Positions 1 to 6,828 of a stretch of DNA of 8,494 nucleotides are shown piece after piece. Numbering within the stretch: the first letter of the stretch is position 1; each line of letters starts with the position of its first letter. This DNA is from STC-113 sp964618565 (GTDB lineage: Bacteria > Patescibacteriota > Gracilibacteria > BD1-5 > UBA2023): contig CAZUBA010000048.1 in the NCBI GenBank assembly GCA_964618565.1, forward strand, positions 1-8,494. Direction: 5' to 3'. The position numbers and the translations under genes were made by a program. Below the pieces are notes generated by a model. That model searched no databases and had not been told where the DNA came from. It saw only the letters and a program-made list of their open reading frames with translations.

Positions 1-834
1 CTTAAGCATAATAATAGAAGATTGATGTCATGGATTCCAAAGGGAGCCTTAAAGGAAGATGATTATTTTTGAGATGAGAATAGGGTATTATTTAAACATA
101 CTAGATATATTTGAAAAGCTGTTTTGAAAATTCTCAAATTACAATGAACTGAAGTTGATATTCAAGAAAATATATGACTTCTTGTACTTACGGAAATTTC
201 AAAACAATGATACTCTAGTGAAATATGGAGAAGCTGCGATTCAAAATACGTATATGAATACAATCTTATGACTCATTGAGATACCATTATTTCAAACTAC
301 GACACAGAACAATCCACTGAATGACATCTTTCATTTCATCAAGATATATCACCGCTTATAGAAACCTTCATGCATTATATTAAAGCTATAGATGTTAATC
401 TTGATAACACCCTTAAAAAATGGAACTGGGAAGAAGTTTTTTTGGATTGCAGGTGAAATCCATGGAAATGAAATTCAGGAATTCCTCCTTATTGACATGA
501 ATCTTTATGTAAGTGAATCTTATATAGCCTTGGCAGTAAGATTCCTGCTAATGTAGCAGAAATAGATCCCGAGAGTATCGGATTTAGCTTATCAAATAGA
601 AGACAATGTTTTCCTGTTATTGAAAATTGAAGTCTTTGCTTTTATATTGAAGATAAGCAGTGAGATGTAGAAATATGAAGATATGGCAAATTTTCTAGGC
701 AATTCATTATTAACCGAGAAGATATGGAAAAGATGTTTTTGGCTATGTGTAAATATATTGCCAGATCAAGCATTGATTTGCCTAAATTGATTTGTAAGCA
801 TTTTCCAGAATACTATAAAAGTATTTGAAAATAA
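1..834 (+). CDS. Unrecognised soluble protein, possibly 5'-truncated (UGA=Gly)
   Basis: The frame is open from the first base to a TAA at 832-834, giving 277 residues when about 15 in-frame TGA codons are read as glycine. The first Met codon is at 25-27, but the frame stays open to its left, so the gene may begin outside the window. I do not recognise the family. The product looks soluble, with no signal peptide or membrane segment in the visible part. It is mixed charged/aromatic, and its several cysteines are scattered, without CxxC pairs. The central stretch at residues 150-175 (DCRGNPWKGNSGIPPYGHES) is rich in Gly, Pro and Cys and looks like a conserved core. The last 50 residues look helical. 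It converges on apbE with a 68-bp gap, so it is not part of that operon. That the frame is coding is supported by length and codon pattern; its function is unknown. Confidence 0.7.
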
Positions 835-902
835 TTATTTTTTAAAAATCTTATATTGATTGAATTATTCGGAATTAAGATATAAGGCCAGTCAAGATTC
901 TT

Positions 903-1778
903 TTACCTAAGATTACTTAATATCTCCCTATTCTTCATTATAAATAGGTAATCGATATCATTATCCTCACAGAATTCTAATGCCTTGCTTTTTCACATTG
1001 CAATAAGTGCAGTGGCCAATGAATCAGATTTATATCAATACCTATTTATCACGCTAACGCTAATTAGTTCATTTTCTGATTTATCGGAAAGAGGATTTCT
1101 TATATGATGGTAATCTTCATTATTTATTTTCCATTTTCTTATAAAGGTTCATGAAGTGGATATGCTTTTGCTTGATAGTTCTAGAGTTGTGAAAATTTCA
1201 TTCTTATCAAAAGGTGAGGATATGCCGACTTGCCATTTTCCTCAAAATAAATTATATCAAGAAAGACAGATATCTCCTCATAGATTTATCATATGATCAT
1301 TATATCATGCTGATTTTAATGCGCCTGATAATATGTCAGCTAAAAATCACTTTGCTATAGCTCAGAAATCCAGATTCATATCCTGTCATATTTCAAGCAA
1401 GTTTCAATAATTTTTAATATCATTGAAATTCAAATCTTCAACAAGATTAATCTTTTCAAATCTTCAAATTTCAAAACTGTCTGAATATCATATTTTTCTT
1501 AGATCTATCAATGGATTAAAATATCAATCAGTCAATGAGAACATCTCTCTTGATCTGTCAAGCATTAATAAAAAGATGTCGCTTACAGGCATTTTCTTAT
1601 CCCGATTTAATTTTGACAATTGTGAATCTATTCTGAATCTAGAGAATTCATTTTCAAAATCAACAATATTTTTATAAATGCCATTAATGATTTTTTTTAA
1701 TGATTTATCATCTTCATTTATGACAATTATTGAACAAATAGTTCACATTGCCTTAAAATTGTATTCAAATTTTTTCAT
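903..1778 (-). CDS. apbE: ApbE-type FAD:protein FMN transferase, no signal peptide
   Basis: ApbE moves FMN from FAD onto a Ser/Thr of a target protein through a phosphoester bond. This 291-residue product shows the family landmarks: AMGT at 10-13, EFSRFRIDSQLSKLN at 44-58, DGYFNP at 84-89, DFGAIAKG at 137-144, NLGGD at 165-169, ISTSG at 206-210, HHIRNP at 224-229, and a C-terminal D252...AT256A resembling the Mg-binding DxxxT region. About 15 glycines, including those in the AKG and GGD motifs, are written TGA. The start ATG directly follows the TAG of the reductase gene and the frame is closed upstream, so no N-terminal export signal can exist. That is unusual, because most ApbE proteins serving exported targets are lipoproteins or secreted. 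The likely substrate is the FMN-binding lipoprotein two genes upstream. Family assignment is firm; a cytosolic location is inferred. Confidence 0.93.
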
Positions 1779-3185
1779 CTATATGAATTTTTCAAAATAT
1801 ACTTTTCCAAATCATCTGCTTAAAAGATTATTTGAAATATCAGCCGTAGTTCAAGGATTTCAACATATATAAAATTCACAATTTCCCCCAAAATCAATAT
1901 TTTCTAAACTTATCCTTCAATAGTTATATCCCTTTGTTTCTTCTTTGGATAAGAAAATGTTAATCTCCAAGTTTTTAAATTGTTTTAATTCATCTGTATA
2001 AAACAAGTCAGAGGCTTTGGACACTCAGAAATATAATTTTTTCATGACATCTTCTTCAGTGTTTATGAGCATTGAATATATCGGAGCCAATCATGTTCAA
2101 GTTGCGATAAAGACCTTTGGCTCCAGAGTATTATTTAAAACAAAATTTCAAGAAATTCATGTGTGATAAATCTTATCTCAAGCTTTTAAAGATTTGAATA
2201 TTTCTCAAGCTCTTCAGTTTTGCTTCAATTTTATTAAAAACATTAGAACATTTCATTTTTTATCAGCAATCGAATAGCTTCTATTGAATTTTCAATTCAG
2301 ATCTTCTAAGGCAAAATTTAAGAATTGTCAGCTCGCATGTGTATAATCGTCTTTTAATTCAAGCTTTAATTCAATTACTTCTGTATTTAAAAATTTAAGT
2401 GAAACTATTTTGGATTCATCTGTTGTTATTTCTCATTCTAGCAATATGAAATCGGATTTAGTCACTCAACACACTGGACATCTCCAATCCATGGGGATAT
2501 CTTCAAATTTTGTTCAAGACATGATTCAGCCATCTATATCTCAGATGCTCTCATCATAAATATAAGAACATGGAACACACAGCCATCTTGGCGAATTTGA
2601 TGATTTTTTTAATTTCCTTTTATTTTTTATATAGGCTCAAATATAAATAGATATCCAGAATCAAAGGATATAAAGCGGTCAAGTATCTCATTTGATCATA
2701 AATATATGCAAGCCAACAAATATGAACATGAAATATGACAATCTCTGCAGGATTTTCCATTTAGTTTTTAATATTGATGTCGCCATTGAATTTGATGTGA
2801 TCAATAGGGGCAGGGAAATCAGGAAAGCAATTATTCCCCAAAGGTAATTAAGCTCATAGTCCCAAAGTATAGAATTCCTTAAGACATCGATGCTAGAATT
2901 CAGATTTTCCCAGTACATGATTTCACTGAATGCTCAGATTGCATGGGCAATAGAGAAAACTCAAACTAAAATCCCTAATTCTCTTCTGAATTTTATGATA
3001 AAACTAAGCAATTTATTTCTTGAGAATATATCATTGAGCGGTCTTATAATCATAACCAAAACCAACAATAACCAAGAAACGGTCCCGAACTGTTTAAATG
3101 TTTCTCTTGGAGATATGAATACCAGAATAAATGCTAAAGAAGATAAAAGCAAAATCAGTTTGATATATTTGATGTAATTGTTCAT
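1779..3185 (-). CDS. Fusion: MsrQ/ferric-reductase-like heme membrane domain - rubredoxin - FAD/NAD(P)H reductase
   Basis: The product is 468 residues with about 26 TGA-coded glycines. Residues 1-188 form about six membrane helices resembling MsrQ/YedZ. FRRELGILVGVFSIAHAIG carries H81 and WKILQRLSYF...VGLHIF carries H160, both likely heme b ligands. Residues 200-250 are a full rubredoxin: C203/C206 in WLCVPCSYIY, then GTKFEDIPMDWRCPVCG with C236/C239, a one-iron site. Residues 255-468 are an FNR-type module: RSYS at 302-305 for FAD, ATGTGLAP at 361-368 for NAD(P), and CGNP at 441-444. Inferred role: take electrons from cytosolic NAD(P)H and pass them through the membrane to the partner FMN lipoprotein. 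The order of the carriers is a guess. The ATG at 3185 precedes TM1 and has no Shine-Dalgarno site; the gene ends in TAG directly against the apbE ATG. Domain calls are firm; I cannot tell whether this exact fusion is already described. Confidence 0.93.
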
Positions 3186-3205
3186 AATTTTTATTAAAGA
3201 TTAAA

Positions 3206-3227
3206 AGGCTATTTTTATAAATAACCT
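3206..3227 (-). terminator. Weak terminator-like hairpin inside the redox operon
   Basis: On the minus strand, AGGUUAUUU pairs with AAAUAGCCU (9 bp with one G-U) around a 4-base loop, followed by UUUU. It sits in the 84-bp gap between the lipoprotein stop and the reductase start. The stem is AU-rich, so it probably terminates only partially, which would give more lipoprotein than reductase mRNA. It could instead be an mRNA-end or processing hairpin. Confidence 0.45.
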
Positions 3228-3269
3228 CTTAGCTTAATTCATATCTTGAGAAATATCATCCAATGAAAA

Positions 3270-3731
3270 TTAATTTACTGTTGATAAAAATTTATTGAAT
3301 CATTCTGTTGTAAGGCTTGCTCATGAAACAACATCTATCTTCAATCATTTCAATTCATGTCAGATAACTTGAGCTGGGGCATTTTTTGCAAATTCAACCA
3401 AGGGTCATTTTCAATTAAGATCAACTCAATCAAAAGTCATTGAGGTCACTTTTCAATCTTTTAATAAGAATTTTCATTTAACCGGAACATTTTTCCCTCA
3501 AATTTCATATGAAAATTCAAATGTTTTTTCTGACTCAGCAGTTGCAGAGTCTGTTGTAACGCTGGATATGTTTTCATCTAGATTTTCCGTATTTTCAGTT
3601 CAAGCGGTTGAAACTGATTTGATTTCATTATTTGGAGCATCAAGGATTGTTGTTGGAGTTGTTTCTTTGGTTTCTGTACATGAAGCCAATGCAATTAATG
3701 GAAATACAGCTAATGCAGTAAATTTTTTCAT
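3270..3731 (-). CDS. FMN-binding-domain lipoprotein, predicted ApbE substrate
   Basis: The 153-residue product begins with a short lipoprotein signal: MKK, a hydrophobic core, and lipobox LASC with C18 as the lipidated cysteine. A Thr/Glu/Asn-rich spacer (about 19-69) lifts the domain off the membrane. Residues 70-153 match a small FMN_bind domain: FLLKDGKVTSMTFDG, then GHELKGLKIDVVSGASLT. The acceptor motif D133-V-V-S136-G137-A138-S139 fits the Dxx[ST]GA[ST] consensus used by ApbE, with S139 the likely FMN-bearing residue. G137 in that motif is coded by TGA, one of 11 TGA glycines in the gene. This is the first gene of the cluster, followed by the heme/rubredoxin/FNR fusion and apbE, which fits an outward electron carrier. 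The start is fixed by the signal sequence; there is no evident ribosome binding site. Flavinylation is inferred from the motif and neighbours. Confidence 0.87.
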
Positions 3732-4072
3732 AAAAAGACAAAAGTAAATAATATAAGCGTTTTATTATTTATAGGATAAGTAGTAAAACGAAATAAAGGA
3801 TATATATTTACACACAAATAACAAATTTCATTTAGTTACCAAAAAACTACCTTCGAAAAAATCTTATATTTTAAGTTGGTATTACTGCAATTTTTAAATT
3901 AAATTCCATTAAACAGCCATTAATCATTCTATTTTTTGAGTATTTTTACAAAAAAAGCTAGATTAAATTAAATTTTAATATATAAAAAAATAAAAAATGC
4001 TTATAATGAATTGCAGATGGTGTTTTTAAAGAAAATATCATTGATTTTTATTTTATATTTACATATTTTTAT
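3732..4072. other. Divergent AT-rich intergenic region between lipoprotein and HU genes
   Basis: These 341 bases hold no supportable gene in either code. They must contain the promoter of the redox operon (leftward) and of HU (rightward). The sequence is so AT-rich that TATAAT-like boxes occur by chance: TATAAA at 3768-3773 and TATATT at 3750-3755 on the minus strand, and a poor TTGATT/CATATT pair at 4041-4067 on the plus strand. None has a convincing -35/-10 pair. No operator palindrome, riboswitch or RNA gene was seen. Confidence 0.5.
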
Positions 4073-4345
4073 ATGAAGAAATTAGATTTTATAAAGGCTT
4101 TGGCAAATCAATTGTCTATGGGTCAAGATGTTACAGGTAAATTCCTTGATGGAGCAATTTCATTGATTTCATCTGAGCTTAAAAAAGGTGAAGAAATCAA
4201 TATTACTTGATTTGGTGTTTTTAAGGTTTCTAATAGAGCTGCTAGAAACGGAATCAATCCTAAAACTAAAGAGGCTATAAAAATCCCTGCTTCAAAATCT
4301 CCTGCATTTAAAGCTTGAAAGACATTCAAAGAAGCTATAAAATAA
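4073..4345 (+). CDS. hup: HU-family DNA-binding protein (nucleoid protein)
   Basis: HU binds and bends double-stranded DNA as a dimer and compacts the nucleoid. The product is exactly 90 residues, the usual HU length. It has the N-terminal helical pair (MKKLDFIKALANQLS), the LKKGEEINITGFGVF core at 37-50, the NRAARNGINPKTKEAIKIPA arm at 54-73, and the closing PAFKAGKTFKEAIK. In the arm, NGINPKTKE carries the family's DNA-intercalating Pro (P63). Two TGA codons, at G46 of GFG and G82 of AGK, fall on highly conserved family glycines. This is the cleanest proof in the window that UGA is glycine. The ATG is preceded by an AT-rich leader without a Shine-Dalgarno site. The gene is monocistronic and ends at the bidirectional terminator 4392-4422. 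Confidence 0.97.
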
Positions 4346-4391
4346 TTTTTTCAAATAATTTTTGAAATATTGATAGCTATATCAAAAAGCA

Positions 4392-4422
4392 AAATAAAAG
4401 AGTCCTTGGGACTCTTTTATTT
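4392..4422. terminator. Perfect 14-bp bidirectional intrinsic terminator
   Basis: AAATAAAAGAGTCC (4392-4405) pairs without mismatch with 4409-4422 around the loop TTG. The stem has a GC-rich top and A/T-rich base, so U-tracts arise on both strands. It lies between the HU stop (4345) and the stop of the convergent gene (4433), serving both. Confidence 0.9.
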
Positions 4423-4432
4423 ATTCTAATAT

Positions 4433-5560
4433 TTACATTAATTGTATTTTTTTCTTCATAAGGCCAATTATTCATCCATAAGTTATAACTCAATTTTTTT
4501 CATCAATTTCAAGTTCATCTAGATTTTTTATTCAATCTAGCCTACAGACGAATCATGTTTCTTTTGAATACACTTCACTAAAAAATGATATTCTGTCAAT
4601 GTTTATAAAATACTCTTTTCAGTTGTAATCAAAAGAATGATTCACGTTATGTGCAATTATCTCCATATTAATAGGGTCAATCATTAAGATATCAGTAGAA
4701 TGAATTGATACGAATATCCTTCATTTTCTATCCAATTTAACATCTTCTCATACTCTTATTAATTTTGCCTCTGCAAAACTTCACCGAAAATCTATTATTT
4801 TTTTCTCAGGACGAAATAAATAGCCTAATGAAATAAAATCTCATGATCATATATAAAAGGCAATAATATCTTTATCCAATCATTTTATATTCCTTTCTGC
4901 TCTTGTAATTGTTTCAGGTTCTTTGATTCATAAAATTTCAACCAATTTTCAAGCCTGTAGATCATATATTTTTATTTCCTCGTTTAATGTGGTTCTAAAA
5001 ATACCTTCTTGTATTTGCTCATATATATTGCCTTCAATTTCAACAAATGTACGTCATTTATGGTTTTTATCAATTTTTTCTGCTTCAATGCTAGCTTTTT
5101 GTATGTTTTGTTCAGGAATGCTATCAGGATATCATTCATTACTTTTTGAATCAGTTTCTTTTATCCGCAATATTTCTAACAATTTGGATTTCACAATAAG
5201 ATTCTTTAAAGTTGATGCCACTTTAAAAAATTCTAGTTTTTCAAATAAATTTTTCAGTTCTTCATTTGTAACATCCTTAAAAGCTATTCTATCGAGGATT
5301 TTATAATAATTTTTTACAAATTTTTCATCTTTTAAAATTTTTTTAAAAGATTTAATGTCTTCTTCAGAAATATCGTGATTATTTATTATATCATCAAATA
5401 TTCTAAGAATATAATCCCTTTCCTGTTTATCTGATCAATATTTTTCTAAAGATAGTTCTAAAACTCGTTTTGCTGGCTTTGATCTTAAAGCCTCAAGAGT
5501 TGTATCACATACTTTTTCAGAAGGAATCCGTTCCAGATCTTCTGTGCAACTATTTATCAT
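4433..5560 (-). CDS. Unrecognised two-part protein: helical N-half, beta-rich C-half
   Basis: The product is 375 residues with about 16 TGA-coded glycines; it starts at ATG 5558-5560, and an in-frame TAA lies 30 bases upstream. I do not recognise the family. There is no signal peptide or membrane helix, so it is probably cytosolic. Residues 1-135 are highly charged and helical (for example ISEEDIKSFKKILKDEKF), compatible with helical repeats but without a clear TPR signature. Residues 170-375 alternate short hydrophobic strands with Gly/Asp turns (EIKIYDLQAGKLVEI, DIIAFYIGSGDFISLGYLF, RIFVSIHSTDILMIDP). These resemble blades of a beta-propeller (WD40/PQQ-like), though too few are regular to be certain. 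It is divergent from htpX, with a 208-bp gap, and convergent with HU. It could be a scaffold or sensor protein, but nothing in the sequence decides this. Confidence 0.82.
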
Positions 5561-5768
5561 TATATTTTGGGCAAGTAATAATTTATCTTAATTTTAGCAT
5601 AATTTTGCACTTAAAGCAATATTATACTAATAATTATCTAAAAATTATTTTGATTCACAATATTAATTAATAATCTAAATATTTGAATTTGTCTGCAATA
5701 TGTATATAATAATTCTTTAAAAAGAGTTACAAAAAATAATAAGACATTTAAAAATTTAATTAAAAATT
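5561..5768. other. Divergent promoter region, unknown gene / htpX
   Basis: This 208-bp, very AT-rich spacer lies between two divergent starts and must hold both promoters. No Shine-Dalgarno site precedes either ATG, and no CIRCE-like inverted repeat (the HrcA heat-shock operator) was found upstream of htpX. Individual -10-like boxes are too common in this composition to call. Confidence 0.4.
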
Positions 5769-6677
5769 ATGAAAATCCTTAAGAGAATATTCCTCTTTTT
5801 AATGACAAATATTGCTATTTTATTTCTTATATGAATTATCATTTTCATATTAGACAGTTATTTCTGAATCAAGATTTCTCCAAATTTGAGATCATGAATG
5901 GTTCCGTTATTGATTTTTTCTGCAATATATGGTTTCAGTTGAGCATTCATCAGTCTTGCTATTTCAAGATGGATTGCAAAAAGAGCATATTCTATAGAAT
6001 TGATAGAAGAATCAAAAATTAGAAATTATCCGCCAAAAGTTCAGCATCTTTTTTTTAAAACAAGAGAATTTGCAAATCAAAAATGAATTAATATGCCTGA
6101 ATTCGGAATTTATGAATCAGCTGAAGTCAATGCATTTGCCACCTGACCAAGCAAAAATAAATCATTGGTAGCCTTCTCTGCATGAGCAATTGAGAACATG
6201 GATCAAAATGAGCTGGAATGAGTTCTTGCACATGAAATGTCACATGTTATAAATGGCGATATGGTTACGATGACCTTAGTTCAATGAGTCATAAATACTT
6301 TTGTCATTTTCCTTGCTAGAGTCATTGCTTATTTTATAGATATGGCCATCAGCAAGGATGAAGAAAGATCATGAATCGCATATCATGCCACAGTCATCAT
6401 TTTGGATATGGTTCTTTCGGTCTTTGCTTTGATTGTAGTCATGGCATATTCTAGGAGAAGGGAATTCACCGCAGATAAAGATTCTGGCATATTCACACCA
6501 AAACAAAACATGATAAAAGCACTTAGAAGATTGAAGCAATTATCGTCAGTAAGAGAACCGATACAAGATGAGCAATTGGCCGCATTCAAGATTTCTTGAA
6601 AAAAATCATTTGCAATGCTTTTCAGTTCACATCCCGATTTAGATGACAGGATTAACAAATTAGAAAATTCATTTTAA
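5769..6677 (+). CDS. htpX: HtpX-family membrane zinc metalloprotease
   Basis: HtpX is an M48 peptidase of the cytoplasmic membrane that cleaves misfolded or damaged membrane proteins, with its active site facing the cytosol. The 302-residue product has the family length and layout. TM1 is about 5-28 and TM2 about 45-66. Then come NAFATGPSKNKSLVAFSAG (121-139), the catalytic H155-E-M-S-H159 followed by NGDMVTMTLVQG, TM3-TM4 at about 174-226, and RREFTAD with E232 as the third zinc ligand. The C terminus SSHPDLDDRINKL (the HPxxxxRI motif) is also typical. Eleven of 15 glycines are TGA, several at conserved sites (ATG, SAG, LEGVLAHE, VQG). The leader TAAAAATT before the ATG matches that of the reductase gene and lacks a Shine-Dalgarno site. 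A small zinc-ribbon frame and a terminator follow closely, suggesting a short operon. Confidence 0.97.
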
Positions 6678-6696
6678 TAATTTAATTTACAATAAG

Positions 6697-6792
6697 ATGA
6701 AATGCCCTTTATGTAATGTAGATCGGGCTAATGACAGATAAAAACTGAATTGAAATTACTGTCCAGAAAAGAATTGTCAGATGAGAGCTTAA
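6697..6792 (+). pseudogene. 31-codon zinc-ribbon reading frame interrupted by one TAA
   Basis: Nineteen bases after htpX an ATG opens MKCPLCNVDRANDR, then TAA at 6739-6741. The same frame continues KLNGNYCPEKNCQMRA to a TAA at 6790-6792, with its glycine again written TGA. Together they form CPLC...CPEKNC, a plausible four-cysteine zinc ribbon. The final stop lies inside the terminator hairpin, as expected if the frame really was the last gene of the transcript. Options are a recent nonsense mutation, a sequencing error, readthrough, or chance similarity. The frame is short, so confidence is modest. Confidence 0.45.
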
Positions 6793-6809
6793 TGAAAAGC
6801 TCTCTTTTA
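6783..6809 (+). terminator. Intrinsic terminator after htpX
   Basis: GAGAGCTT (6783-6790) pairs perfectly with AAGCTCTC (6797-6804) around a 6-base loop, followed by TTTTA. It ends the htpX transcript. There is no U-tract on the opposite strand, so it is not expected to stop the convergent surface-protein mRNA efficiently. Confidence 0.82.
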
Positions 6810-6828
6810 TTAATTTTAAAGCCAAAGA

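Noticed and set aside
835..902. Terminator between the left gene and apbE
   Set aside because: Only a 7-bp CTTATAT/ATATAAG pairing with a loop of more than 20 bases was found, too weak to call.
1423..1872. Two plus-strand small proteins
   Set aside because: Both are antisense to apbE and the end of the reductase gene, whose family motifs are unmistakable on the minus strand.
2688..3185. Two separate small membrane proteins on the minus strand
   Set aside because: They are consecutive pieces of the single 468-residue fusion, split only by TGA codons that code for glycine (G75, G84 and others).
903..3731. A cluster of decayed pseudogenes full of stops
   Set aside because: All in-frame interruptions are TGA; no TAA or TAG and no frameshift occurs within any of the three genes, and all catalytic motifs are intact.
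4923..5306. A 127-residue plus-strand protein rich in Ser, Phe and Ile
   Set aside because: It is antisense to the 375-residue minus-strand frame, which is much longer, has normal amino-acid balance and ends at a shared terminator.
6402..6599. An independent 65-residue protein on the plus strand
   Set aside because: It is an in-frame internal piece of htpX between TGA glycine codons.
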